Assembly (NCBI GenBank): GCA_945903545.1
Contig: CAMDOO010000002.1
Span: 1-64,000, forward strand
Direction: 5' to 3'
Length of the DNA stretch: 64,000 nucleotides
From: Opitutus sp. GAS368
Lineage (GTDB): Bacteria; Verrucomicrobiota; Verrucomicrobiia; Opitutales; Opitutaceae
Below, piece by piece: positions 37,001-44,950 of this stretch; positions within the stretch are counted from its first letter, which is position 1, and each line of letters starts with the position of its first letter. Made by a program: the position numbers and the translations under genes. A model generated the notes under the pieces. That model made no database searches. It saw only the letters and a program-made list of their open reading frames with translations, and was not told the origin of the DNA.

Positions 37001-39990
37001 GACCCGTCCGCGTTGAGGATGGCCAGGCCGCTGCGGCCGACACCGGCGATGGCGGAGAAGGCGCCGCCGACAAACATCCGGCCGTCGGGCAGCAACTTCA
37101 TGAAATTCACCTGGAGGTCCGGGCTGGGGCGGAACGCGACGTCGTGCGTGCCGTCGGCATTGATCCGGATCAGGTTGGAGCCACCGCCCGCCGCGAGGTT
37201 GGTGAAGGCGCCACCGATGAGGATCTTGCCGTTGCTCTGCCGGGTCGCGGCGTAAATCGGGCCGCTGAGGCGCACGGTGTCGCCCGGGGTGATGGCCGGA
37301 TCGATGGTCCCGTCGGAATTCAGCAGGGCAAAGCCGGAGATCTGGGAGATCTGCGGGGTAATGCCCGGACGGATGGAGATGGCATTGACCGGACCGTCGG
37401 GGTCGGGGCGGAAGATCGAGTCGGCAATGCCGTCGGACCGGAGCCGCGCAAGGTACTTGCTGTTGCCGCCGGCGATGTTGGTGAAGTTGCCGCCGATGAC
37501 GATGCCGCCGTCGGGCTGGTGGGCGATGGTGTTGATCTGCACCTGGGATGCCCCGCCGATCGCGGAGTCGAACGCGGCATCGATGGTGCCGTCGGTGTTC
37601 GCCCGGGCGAGGTGCAGCCGGGAAACGACCGCGCCGCCGTTCGGCTGGAGACGGGTGAAGCCACCGCTGAAGACCGCCTTGCCGTCCGCCTGCAGGGCGA
37701 TCGTGTTGATCTGGGTCCCGAGCTGCCCGAGCGGGTTCGGGTCGTAGCTGGTGTCCACCGAGCCGTCCGTGTTCAACCGGGCGAGGTTGATGCGGTTGGA
37801 GATGGTGGTGGACGTGGTGGTGACGCCATTGACCGTGGTCGTGCCCCCGCCGATTTTGGTGAACGAACCACCGACGATGATCTTGCCGTCGGCCTGGAGC
37901 ACCATCGTCCCGACCTGGGAATTGATGTTCGGGTCGTACGCCGTGTCGACCGAGCCATCCGTATTGAAGCGCGCGATGCGGTTGCGGATCGTCAGGAACG
38001 CGTCGAGCGGGCCGTGCACCGTGGTGAAGGTGCCACCGATCACCACTTTTCCGTCCGCCTGGATCACGAAGGCATTGACCTGGGTGGACGGGCTGATCTC
38101 GAAGGTGGAATCGACCTCGCCGTTGCTCTTGACTAGGGCGATGAAGTTACGGGGCACATCGGCCCGGATGTCGTTGAAGTTCAGGCCGGTGAAGGCGCCG
38201 GCCATCATGATCCGGGAATCGGCCAGGACCTGGAACTGCTGCACGGGGCCGTTCGTATTGGAATCGAAACCGGAGTCGACGTTCCCGTCGGGGTTCAGGC
38301 GGGCGACGAAGTTGCGGACGATGTTGGTGTTGCCGTCGGCATTGGTCTGCAGCCGCACGAAGAAGCCGCCGATGAGGATCTTGCCGTCGGACTGCACGTA
38401 AATCGCCACCACGCCCGCGTTGGGATTCGGGTAGAAGGCGGTGTCGAGGCTGCCGTCCGCATTCAGGCGGGCGAGGCTGGAGCGGCTGACCCCGTTGACA
38501 TTGAAGAAGGTGCCGCCGACGAGGATCTTGCCATCGGACTGCACGGCCACGGCGTTGACGAGGCCGTCAATGGTGGGGGCAAAGGAGGTGTCCACCGAGG
38601 CATCCGCATTGATCCGGGCGAGGAAGTTGCGGGTCAGGCCGCCGATGCTCGTGAAATTGCCGCCGAGGATCATCTTGCCATCGGACTGGGTCGCCATCGT
38701 GGTGACGCGCCCGGCGGTGTTCGGGTCGAAGTCGGTGTCGGTCGAGCCGTTCGGGTTGATGCGTGCCAGGTTGTTGCGGATCACCGCGGTGGCGGACACC
38801 CCGTTGTTGCGGACTTGGCTGAAATTGCCGCCGAGGATGATCCGGCCGTCCGTCTGGATCTCCAGGCTGAAGACGGTGGAATTCGGGCCGGGCACGAAAT
38901 CGCGGTCGGCGCTGCCATCGGCGTTGAGCCGGGCGATGCCGGGCGAGTTGTGGGCGGCGTCGGTGGTGGGTTGGACGCCGCTGAAATTGCCGGCGATCAC
39001 GATCTTGCCGTCCGGCTGGCGCCGGATGGCGTTCACTTCGCCGAAGGCGCGGGGGTAGAAGGTCGTGTCCACGGTGCCGTCGATATTCAGGCGGACGCAG
39101 AAGCCGTACCCCGTGGCCACGGCGCCGCCGGTCGGGATCAGGCTGGAGAAATTGCCGCCGATGATGACCTTGCCATCGGACTGGATGAGGAGCGCCTGGA
39201 TACGCCCGTCGGGGGCCGGGTCAAATGAGGGGTCGATCGTGCCGTCGGCATAGAGTCGGGCAAGATTGGTGCGGGTCGTGGCCGTGGCCGCGCCGTTCGG
39301 CTGGAAGGTGGAAAAGCTGCCGCCGACCAGGATCGAGCCGTTGGCCTGGACCGCCAGGACGCGGACCGCCTGGTTGGCATTCGGGTTGAAGGCCGGGTCG
39401 AGCGTGCCGTTGGCGTTCAGGCGGGCGAGCCGGCCCCGGGAGGTGGCGGTGGCCGCGCCGTTCGGCTGGAGGGAGGTGAAGAAACCGCCGATCAGGAGGC
39501 GGCCGTCGGACTGCTGGGCGAGGGCATTGACCGACGCGTTGGCGTTCGGGTTGAAGGTCAGGTCGAGCGTGCCGTCGGCGTTAAAGCGTGCGACGTTGTT
39601 CCGCGCGACACCCGCCGCCTGGGTGAAGGCGCCACCGACCACAATCTTGCCATCCGCCTGGAGCAAAACCGCAAAAGCCTGCCCATTCAGGCCGGGATCC
39701 GCGAAGGTGGTGTCGACCGAGCCGTCGAGGTTCAAGCGGGCCAGCCCGCCGCGGCTGACCGAGGCGGCCGCGCCCGGGGTTCGCACTGTGGTGAAGGTGC
39801 CGGCAATGAGCAGCTTGCCATCAGGCTGCAGCGCCTGCGCATAGACGATCCCGTTGGGGGCCGGGTCAAAACCATCGGCCGCGGAGCCGGTGATCACTTG
39901 GGCGGACAGAGGGGAACACCAGATGCTGCAGGCAACAAGCGCTACGGCGAGGAATCCGGGGATGCGTCGGAAAAAGGCGGGGAATAGCAT
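34030..39990 (-). CDS. giant secreted delta-60-repeat beta-propeller-like protein
   Basis: 1986 residues. A signal peptide (FLAVALVACSIWCSPLSAQ) is followed by about 27 tandem units of roughly 50-60 residues with the theme QxDGKILIGGxFTxxxG...ARLNxDGSxDxxF (delta-60 repeats), filling about residues 30-1470. Then come a short tail, an Ig-like putative He_PIG domain (YAIGTVRPATTFSATGLPAG) and two copies of the domain LSTRG...SGFII...RGVGP that also ends the metalloprotease at 437-2839. Family members are large exported repeat proteins, thought to be adhesive or surface structures; no enzyme motif is seen. ATG 39990 gives the signal peptide directly. Unit 15/16 is irregular, with one strand pair shortened. 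Confidence 0.88.
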   Translation of the reverse strand: MLFPAFFRRIPGFLAVALVACSIWCSPLSAQVITGSAADGFDPAPNGIVYAQALQPDGKLLIAGTFTTVRTPGAAASVSRGGLARLNLDGSVDTTFADPGLNGQAFAVLLQADGKIVVGGAFTQAAGVARNNVARFNADGTLDLTFNPNANASVNALAQQSDGRLLIGGFFTSLQPNGAATATSRGRLARLNANGTLDPAFNPNANQAVRVLAVQANGSILVGGSFSTFQPNGAATATTRTNLARLYADGTIDPSFDPAPDGRIQALLIQSDGKVIIGGNFSSLIPTGGAVATGYGFCVRLNIDGTVDTTFYPRAFGEVNAIRRQPDGKIVIAGNFSGVQPTTDAAHNSPGIARLNADGSADRDFVPGPNSTVFSLEIQTDGRIILGGNFSQVRNNGVSATAVIRNNLARINPNGSTDTDFDPNTAGRVTTMATQSDGKMILGGNFTSIGGLTRNFLARINADASVDTSFAPTIDGLVNAVAVQSDGKILVGGTFFNVNGVSRSSLARLNADGSLDTAFYPNPNAGVVAIYVQSDGKILIGGFFVRLQTNADGNTNIVRNFVARLNPDGNVDSGFDSNTNGPVQQFQVLADSRIMMAGAFTGLNFNDIRADVPRNFIALVKSNGEVDSTFEISPSTQVNAFVIQADGKVVIGGTFTTVHGPLDAFLTIRNRIARFNTDGSVDTAYDPNINSQVGTMVLQADGKIIVGGSFTKIGGGTTTVNGVTTTSTTISNRINLARLNTDGSVDTSYDPNPLGQLGTQINTIALQADGKAVFSGGFTRLQPNGGAVVSRLHLARANTDGTIDAAFDSAIGGASQVQINTIAHQPDGGIVIGGNFTNIAGGNSKYLARLRSDGIADSIFRPDPDGPVNAISIRPGITPQISQISGFALLNSDGTIDPAITPGDTVRLSGPIYAATRQSNGKILIGGAFTNLAAGGGSNLIRINADGTHDVAFRPSPDLQVNFMKLLPDGRMFVGGAFSAIAGVGRSGLAILNADGSLDQSFPNLRADGAVLGLEILSDGKLLIFGNFSLLNPDPILPASPGGTVRNHIARLNADYTIDKPFSPGADGTVSALVLQSDGKFVIGGTFANVKGNVDPTLTVRRGLARFNADGTVDAPWDANKNDTAEGATIYALAKQPDGKILVGGDFLTINATPRLRVARLNTDGSLDTAFIPDPDSQVNSLAVQPDGRIIIAGTFSRIGGVTRNRLARLNADGTVDLGFNTNVLGTVNNLTLASNGQVMIEGDFTNLQPGDAIMIGGAFTKVGGFSTNNFAVLNVDGTASGSFRPSPNAPVYAIATQPDGKVILGGAFTTVTGGTRRGVARFNLNGSLDTAFLADTDGQVNAVTLQGDGRILLGGTFATVGGVARANLARLNADGSVDGSYAPNPNGGVNALMLQADGSALVGGAFTTIGGAARGRIARIATDGTVDSFNPGANGDVLSLAPQMNGQVVVGGLFTAIGGATRNRIALLNADGTADAAFNPSANGAVRALSVQQDGRVMAGGSFSQIGGQSRNALARLAAASTYSSSLTVDEDLAIISWTRSGAGPEISSASFEYSLDNRRWFPLANGARVGTTATWRLSGQSLPSTAAFFIRASGRTPASQNSSEGLVSEAWEFLPRPLITSALAAGGALGDAFNYAIGTVRPATTFSATGLPAGLSINASSGLITGTPTQSGTFSVVLRATNGTGTSKSTLTLSVAATAGSTSGAGRIVALSTRGLVTTDSPLISGFIIDGSSAKSVLLRGVGPTLSNYGVLNPLTAPVLRLFNGSQLLSEGRSWGGSSDLAALFARLGEFPLPANSTDAAMAVTLAPGAYTTQVLRGSSPREGTTLLEVYDAADSAAANAPRLRAMSTRGFIDNTGNVVVGGLAIAGNQPVRLIVRGVGPNLAKAGVGGVLGNPLLNIYNSANVLIAQNNNWQTPVTINASFPGATAAEVTAATAAVGLTAYDSGSLDAATVITLPPGVYTMQVSSADTATTGVGMVEIYLLP

Positions 39991-40198
39991 GACAAAGGCA
40001 GAGAGCTCGGGAGCGTTATTGGGGGCCAAGCCGGGCGCAAGCCACTATCCCGGACTTTTTCCGGGCCAGAAAGGCCTCCGCACGCAGGGCAACTATTGTC
40101 TTTCGCCGGGCCGCGATGTTCCGGGAATTTCCGGCCAAAACCCTCCTCTCATCCCTGCGCTTGAAAAGGCCCCTTTCCTGTCAAACCTTAGCCTACCC

Positions 40199-40702
40199 AT
40201 GAAAACCCTGCTGCTCCTCGCTTCCTTCCTCGGCCTCGCCGTCCTCGCCCAAGCCGAACCGGCCAAGGTCGGCGACAAGGCCCCCTCCGTCATCGGCGTC
40301 GCCGAGACCGGCGCCAAGCTCGACTTCAACGAAGTCTACAAGAAGCAGACCTACACCCTGGTCTATTTCTACCCCAAGGCCTTCACCAAGGGCTGCACCG
40401 ACCAGGGCTGCTCACTCCGCGACGGCTACGAGGAACTGACCAAGAAGGGCGTGGCCGTCATCGGCGTCAGCATCGACACGGTCGAGGACCAGAAGCGCTT
40501 CAAGGAAGAGCACAAGCTGCCCTTCACCCTGATCTCCGACATGGACAAGGCCGTCACCAACGCGTTCGGCGTGCCGAATTCGCGCGTCGCCCAGCGCTCC
40601 GCCTACCTCATCAAGGACGGCAAGGTCGTCTACGCCGACTACAAGGGCACGACCACCGAGCAGGCCGCGGTGATCCTCAAGTTCATCGCCGAGCAGAAGT
40701 AA
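40199..40702 (+). CDS. periplasmic peroxiredoxin (Bcp/PrxQ-like)
   Basis: 167 residues. A signal peptide MKTLLLLASFLGLAVLAQA precedes an AhpC/TSA thioredoxin fold: VGDKAPSVIG, YFYPKAFTKGCTDQGCSLRDGYEEL with the peroxidatic cysteine in KGCTDQGC and a second cysteine four residues on, and VIGVSIDTVEDQKRF. It reduces peroxides outside the cytoplasm with thiol reductants; the DsbD homologue at 51887-53995 could supply electrons (inference). A strong terminator follows directly. Confidence 0.9.
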   Translation: MKTLLLLASFLGLAVLAQAEPAKVGDKAPSVIGVAETGAKLDFNEVYKKQTYTLVYFYPKAFTKGCTDQGCSLRDGYEELTKKGVAVIGVSIDTVEDQKRFKEEHKLPFTLISDMDKAVTNAFGVPNSRVAQRSAYLIKDGKVVYADYKGTTTEQAAVILKFIAEQK

Positions 40703-40723
40703 GCCGGCTTTTTCCGCCTCTCC

Positions 40724-40758
40724 GCCGCCCGTGCGCCTTGCGCCGGGCGGCTTTTTTT
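40724..40758 (+). terminator. rho-independent terminator of the peroxiredoxin gene
   Basis: GCCGCCCG pairs with CGGGCGGC and is followed by seven T, beginning 22 bp after the stop codon. Confidence 0.9.
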
Positions 40759-40783
40759 GGGCGGAAGGGCAGGCCGATATGGC

Positions 40784-40858
40784 GAGGTAGGGCTGGGTCG
40801 ACGCCCCCCGGGATAGAATTAATCATCTCGGTCGCCTCGTCGAGGCAACCCTACCTCG
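40784..40858. repeat. CGAGGTAGGG...CCCTACCTCG intergenic palindrome
   Basis: Perfect 10-bp outer arms enclose inner complementary strings (GGGTCGACGCC against the GGTCGCCTCGTCGAGGC side). The GGTTGCCTCGACGAG string recurs at 44796-44810. It lies between the peroxiredoxin terminator and the end of the kinase-like gene. Confidence 0.68.
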
Positions 40859-40864
40859 AAATGC

Positions 40865-41794
40865 TCACAACTCGTCATCCCGCGAACCCGGCAGCGCCGA
40901 GGCGGCGGGGTCGGAACGCACGCGCTCCAGCCAGTCGGTGATGAGTTTCTCCCCCGCCCCGCCGTCCTCGGGCCAGCGCGCCGCCACCAGGTCGATCACG
41001 TGCAGGCCGCCGTCGGACCCGCGGACGAAGTTCCGCGCATGCAGGTCGGCCACGAGATACGGCCGGCCCTCATGGAAAAACAGCCGCGGATGGTCGCGGT
41101 TCGCCCGCAGGAAGCGCGAGGGGATCTCGATCAGCCCCGCCGGCAACCGGGTCGACATGTCTTCACCCTGCGTCAGCGGCTCCCCGACCACCTGCTTCGC
41201 CACCACGATGCCCTCGGGCGTGACCGCGATGACCTCCGTCGCCATCCCGCCCAGCGCCTGGATCAGGACGATTTTTTCCAGCAGCTCGCGGTAGTCGCCC
41301 CAGCGGGCCTCGGCGCGGAGGGTCGTCTCGTCGCCGCGGCCGAACTCGAACGCGCTGCCGATCAGCCCCTCGCTCGGGCGGTAGAACTTGTAGACCGAGC
41401 CGTCGGCCTCGGCCGCAAACGCCCAGGCCTCCACCCCGCCGCCGATGCGCCGCAGCCGCGGGTTGGCCTCCTCCAGCGGATTCTCGGCGCCGGCCGGAAA
41501 GCCGAAATCCTCCAACCGCCGCAGCGGCAAAACTTCGCGCCAGGCCCGGATCGCCTCACCCAGCGCCGCCCACTCCCCCCCCGCTCCCTCGAGCAGGCTT
41601 ATTTCGTCTTCCGCGATGACGACGAGATCCCGGCCCGGATGCGCTCCAACACCACATTCGGCTGCCGTCGCGCAGAGGCGATCGAGCGTTTCCAGTCGTC
41701 GGCGGTGATCGTGTTGAATTGCGTCCCGCTCGCCGGGCGCCGGGAGGCGGCCGCCGCGGATGCAGGTCGGCTGGGGGAAGAAGTGGTCTTGCAT
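40865..41794 (-). CDS. protein-kinase-like fold protein
   Basis: About 309 residues from ATG 41794. The centre and C-terminus look like a kinase/phosphotransferase fold: GGVEAWAFAAEADGSVYKFYRP (ATP-site Lys), GIVVAKQVVGEPL (hinge-like), YLVADLHARNFV (catalytic-loop His-x-x-Asn) and LHVIDLVAARWP (metal-binding Asp). This resembles atypical serine/threonine or polyvalent-protein kinases; substrate unknown. The first 60 residues are less convincing, and another frame over 41600-41740 (TITADDWKRSIASARRQPN) reads more protein-like, so a pair of compensating indels or a different start is possible. It is third in a probable operon after the nucleotidyltransferase and PIG-L genes. Confidence 0.65.
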   Translation of the reverse strand: MQDHFFPQPTCIRGGRLPAPGERDAIQHDHRRRLETLDRLCATAAECGVGAHPGRDLVVIAEDEISLLEGAGGEWAALGEAIRAWREVLPLRRLEDFGFPAGAENPLEEANPRLRRIGGGVEAWAFAAEADGSVYKFYRPSEGLIGSAFEFGRGDETTLRAEARWGDYRELLEKIVLIQALGGMATEVIAVTPEGIVVAKQVVGEPLTQGEDMSTRLPAGLIEIPSRFLRANRDHPRLFFHEGRPYLVADLHARNFVRGSDGGLHVIDLVAARWPEDGGAGEKLITDWLERVRSDPAASALPGSRDDEL

Positions 41795-41879
41795 GGGTCG
41801 CCCATGCGCGGAACGTCGGCCGCGGCTTTGCGAAACGCAAAGCAGATTTGCCGACATGTTATTCGCAACGCGAATCAGG

Positions 41880-41920
41880 AGGTTTTTAACCGCGGATTCC
41901 GCGGATTTGCGCGGATTCCA
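41880..41920. repeat. TTTAACCGCGGATT-type dispersed repeat
   Basis: TTTAACCGCGGATTCCGCGG followed by ATTTGCGCGGATT is a short near-tandem string of CGGATT units. Minus-strand matches to TTTAACCGC occur at 43882-43918, 51749-51782 and near 155-190. Non-coding, between PIG-L and the kinase-like gene. Confidence 0.6.
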
Positions 41921-41969
41921 ATCCAGAATCCATCTCCGGGCGAGGGCACCCGGATTCCGCCCGTTCAGA

Positions 41970-42824
41970 TCAGGCGGGCGGGCTGTATTTTTTCAGCCGC
42001 CCCACGATGTCCGTCCGCAGCCGGTCGACGTACGACAGCGTGAAATTCACCACGTCGAGTTTCTCGTCCCGCACCAGCGGGGTGAGATCCATTGCCCAAG
42101 TGACAGCCTTGGCCGTGTCCACCGCGTGGCTGGTGTGGAAGGTCGCGTTTGCCGCCCGCCGCCCGAGCGCAGCCTCGTCATAGCGCTTGCCGCCCTCGAT
42201 CTGGGAGGCGAACACGCGCAGCAGCCGCACCGCCAGCTCCGGATCGCGGCCGGCGTCGAGCGCCACCTTGTCGTGGTCGACCAGCCAGTCGAGCCCGCGC
42301 CAGACTTCGCAGCCGAGCACGCGCACCGGGCGTTTCTCGCGCGGCAATGCCCGCAGCGCCACCAAGCAGCGATGGAAGACCGCCACGTGGGTGTCGTGCT
42401 TGTCGGCTGGGTTGTGCAGGTAAACCACCCGCGGGCTGGTGGCCCGGAAAATTGCCCCCAGGTCCTGGGTCACGCCGACCCGGCCCGTCTTCACGTCCGC
42501 ACTCGGGTGCGCCAGCTGCACCTGGATCGCGTAGCCCCCGAGCCGGGCCGCCTCGCGCTGCTCGTCGCGGCGCACTTCCCGCATGTGCGCATCGGTGAGC
42601 GCGGCGAACCGGCCGGTCCGCGCCGAACCGGCCCCGTCGGTCACCACCACCCCGCCGAACGCGAGTCCGCCGCCGACGCGGCACTCGTCGATGGCCGACT
42701 GCGCCATGATCTCGATGTCATCCTGGTGCGCGCCGACGCAGAGATGCGTCACCCGCGCCAGCGCCGCCGCCGGTTCGCCGCCCGCGGGCACGAACACATC
42801 GGCGTCAGGACGGGAGAATTTCAT
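41970..42824 (-). CDS. PIG-L/LmbE family deacetylase
   Basis: 284 residues. The zinc-site motif near the N-terminus is VGAHQDDIEIM, a variant of the family's AHPDDxE with Gln for Pro, and HxxH-like NPADKHDTHVAVFH supplies further ligands. PIG-L enzymes remove acetyl groups from N-acetylglucosamine conjugates. ATG 42824 (MKFSRPDADVF) was preferred to a 51-residue extension into the spacer. It lies 56 bp behind the nucleotidyltransferase gene, with the kinase-like gene next on the same strand; the set suggests processing of an amino-sugar compound, which is inference. Confidence 0.88.
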   Translation of the reverse strand: MKFSRPDADVFVPAGGEPAAALARVTHLCVGAHQDDIEIMAQSAIDECRVGGGLAFGGVVVTDGAGSARTGRFAALTDAHMREVRRDEQREAARLGGYAIQVQLAHPSADVKTGRVGVTQDLGAIFRATSPRVVYLHNPADKHDTHVAVFHRCLVALRALPREKRPVRVLGCEVWRGLDWLVDHDKVALDAGRDPELAVRLLRVFASQIEGGKRYDEAALGRRAANATFHTSHAVDTAKAVTWAMDLTPLVRDEKLDVVNFTLSYVDRLRTDIVGRLKKYSPPA

Positions 42825-42880
42825 GGGGTCCGGGATTGAAGGGGTCTGATGGAATTTCACGAAGCCAAAGCGTAACGCGC

Positions 42881-43765
42881 TCAGAACAACTTCACCGGAT
42901 ATTTTCCCGCGGCCACCAGCGCGAGCAGCGCCGCCTCGACGCGCGGCTTGTCCGCCCGGTTCGTCACGCCGAACCACGAATCACCCGTGGGCAGCACGTC
43001 GACGGTCGCCGCGCCCTGCCCGATCATCGTCGAGACCGCGGCCGGGAGGTAGAACTCGGACTTCGGCTCGGAGCCGTGCGCCGCGAGGAATTCCTGCAGC
43101 TGCTGCTCAAGCGCGGGAAAGATCGCCGGCGTGAATCCGAAGCAGTTCATCGAGACCGTCTCGTCGCCCCGCAGCCCGGCGGCGGCGAGGGCCGCGCCGT
43201 CGATCCCATGGCGCTCCTCGATCGCGACAAGTTTCCCGTCCGGGCCCACCCGGCAGAGCCCGCGCGACACCGTGCCGTGCTCGGAGAGCGTGCGGTCGAG
43301 GCGGTAACCCACCATCGCGAAACGGTGCGGGCCGCCAGCCGGGCCCACCGGCCGGGCGAGGAACTGCGCCAGCTGCCGGAACGCCTCGCCCCCGAAGAAA
43401 TCATCCGCGCCGACCACGGCGAACGGCCCTTGGATCGCCTCCCGCGCACACCACACCGCGTGCCCCGTGCCCCAGGGTTTCTCGCGTCCCGCCGGCGGCA
43501 GGAATCCGCCGGGCAGCGCGTCGGGCGCCTGAAAGACGTAATCGACCTGCGCCTTGCCCGCGTAGCGCGCGCCCACCTGCTCGCGGAACACCGGCTCGAA
43601 GTCGCGCCGGATCACGAAGACCACCCGGCCGAACCCGGCCCGCAGCGCGTCGAAGACCGCGTAGTCGAGGATCGTCTCGCCCGACGGGCCGACGGGGTCG
43701 ATCTGCTTCAGCCCCCCGTAGCGGGAGCCCATGCCGGCCGCAAGGACGAGGAGGGTGGGTGTCAT
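42881..43765 (-). CDS. sugar nucleotidyltransferase family protein
   Basis: 294 residues. N-terminal LVLAAGMGSRYGGLKQIDPVGP is the nucleotide-binding loop of NTP-transferase enzymes, with GTGHAVWCA and VVGADDFFGG as the nucleotide and metal sites. These join NTP to a sugar phosphate; the exact sugar cannot be told. It is first in a minus-strand operon with PIG-L and the kinase-like gene. A nested palindrome lies just upstream of its start. Confidence 0.85.
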   Translation of the reverse strand: MTPTLLVLAAGMGSRYGGLKQIDPVGPSGETILDYAVFDALRAGFGRVVFVIRRDFEPVFREQVGARYAGKAQVDYVFQAPDALPGGFLPPAGREKPWGTGHAVWCAREAIQGPFAVVGADDFFGGEAFRQLAQFLARPVGPAGGPHRFAMVGYRLDRTLSEHGTVSRGLCRVGPDGKLVAIEERHGIDGAALAAAGLRGDETVSMNCFGFTPAIFPALEQQLQEFLAAHGSEPKSEFYLPAAVSTMIGQGAATVDVLPTGDSWFGVTNRADKPRVEAALLALVAAGKYPVKLF

Positions 43766-43772
43766 GGACGCA

Positions 43773-43871
43773 GGTAGGGGCGCGTGTCCTCACGCGCCCT
43801 GGATTCAATCCCACCGCGAAAGCCGGCTGCTGCCACCGAACCCAGGGCGGCTGGGGACAGCCGCCCCTGCC
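43773..43871. repeat. double-hairpin intergenic repeat (AGGTAGGGG...CCCCTGCC)
   Basis: GGGCGCGTG/CACGCGCCC at 43778-43799 and GGGCGGCT/AGCCGCCC around GGGGAC at 43845-43866 are perfect hairpins inside imperfect outer arms. The second hairpin core GGCTGGGGACAGCC is identical to that at 6453-6466. Confidence 0.68.
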
Positions 43872-43881
43872 CGACCGGATT

Positions 43882-43918
43882 CACTGCGCAAATCTTCGCG
43901 ATCTTCGCGGTTAAACGA
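43882..43918. repeat. TTTAACCGCGAAG-type dispersed repeat
   Basis: On the minus strand CGTTTAACCGCGAAGATCGC is followed by GAAGATTTGCGCAG; same plan as the 41880-41920 string. It lies next to the end of yebC. Confidence 0.55.
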
Positions 43919-43932
43919 CATGCGCATGGGCC

Positions 43933-44664
43933 TCACTTCAGCGCCGCCCAGACGCGCTGGACGTCTTCGTGGTCGTCAAGGTCATGGAGGAACTCGCCGA
44001 CCTCGGCGCGCGCCGCGTCGTCCAGGGTCGGGTACATCTTGGCGACATAGCCGAGCTCGCTGGTGACCACGGTCCAGCCGTGCTCCCGGAGCCAGGTGGA
44101 CACCGCGTGCACCGCGGTGCGCTCGGTGACAAAGCGGGCGCCGCAATGGTCCGCGGGAATGTCGTCGTTCTGGGCGTGCGTGAGCACCTCGAAGTCGTTC
44201 GCGCCGGCCTCGATCGCCGCGGCCTCGAGGTCGGTCTTCAGGTCGGCATGGTGCGCCTCGACGAGGCCCACGTGGTCGAAGAGAAACTTGTTGCTGCCCG
44301 CGATGCCCAGCACGCCCTTCTTGAAAAGGAGCCGCATCTCGGGAGCGGTGCGCTGGTGGTTATCGGTGTAGATCTCCACGATCACCGGCACCTTGTGCGG
44401 CGCGTAACCCTCGAAGACCACGTGCTCGAGCGCCATCGCGTCGCCGCCGGTGCCGGCGCCCTTCTTGATCGCGCGCTCGATGACGTCGCGGGTCACGCTG
44501 GCCTTGCGGGCCTTCTCCACCGCGGCGAAGAGCCGGGCGTTGCCGGCCGGGTCACCGCCGCCGAGCTTGGCGGCCACGGTGATTTCTTTCGTCAGCTTGC
44601 CGACGATCTTGCCCTTCCGTTCGTTGACGATCGCGCGCTTTGCGTGGAGCCATTGACGTCCCAT
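43933..44664 (-). CDS. YebC/PmpR-type DNA-binding regulator
   Basis: 243 residues of the YebC/TACO1 family: MGRQWLHAKRAIVNERKGKI (the family usually begins MAGHSKWANIKHRK), KLTKEITVAAKLGGGDPAGNARLF, and VIERAIKKGAGTGG. Members bind DNA as regulators or assist translation of proline-rich stretches. It is monocistronic here. The MGRQW start is a known variant group (YeeN-like) of the family. Confidence 0.92.
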   Translation of the reverse strand: MGRQWLHAKRAIVNERKGKIVGKLTKEITVAAKLGGGDPAGNARLFAAVEKARKASVTRDVIERAIKKGAGTGGDAMALEHVVFEGYAPHKVPVIVEIYTDNHQRTAPEMRLLFKKGVLGIAGSNKFLFDHVGLVEAHHADLKTDLEAAAIEAGANDFEVLTHAQNDDIPADHCGARFVTERTAVHAVSTWLREHGWTVVTSELGYVAKMYPTLDDAARAEVGEFLHDLDDHEDVQRVWAALK

Positions 44665-44787
44665 AGAAACGGCACCCTAGCCGGCCCGATCCGCCGCGCG
44701 CAAGCCGAAGCATTGCGGGGCCATGTCCTCATGCAAAAATCCTGGGGCCCCGGCAGGGCGCGGACTCCGTTCCGCGCCGTGATGGTT

Positions 44788-44900
44788 AGAGGCAGGGTTG
44801 CCTCGACGAGCCCTTCGACTCTGCTCAGGGCCTTGAGCCTGTCGAAACGGGCGACCGCGATGATCGATCCCGGCCGGGTCGTCGACCCAGCCCTGCCTTC
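44788..44900. repeat. long AGGCAGGG...CCCTGCCT palindromic repeat
   Basis: Outer AGGCAGGGTTG / (CAG)CCCTGCCT arms enclose CCCTTCGAC...GTCGAAACGGG, GGTCGTCGACC and CGACCGCGATGATCG. The last string recurs at 54147-54160. This fills most of the gap between the yebC start and the lipoprotein gene. Confidence 0.65.
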
Positions 44901-44950
44901 GTCTCCGGCGCACGCGGAGTTGCCGCCCTGCCGGACCCGGGACCGCGCAC

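Noticed and set aside
34030-39990. Regular repeats suggestive of a CRISPR array or satellite
   Set aside because: The period is about 150-190 bp, the frame is open throughout and the protein shows delta-60 repeats; no short identical direct repeats with unique spacers exist.
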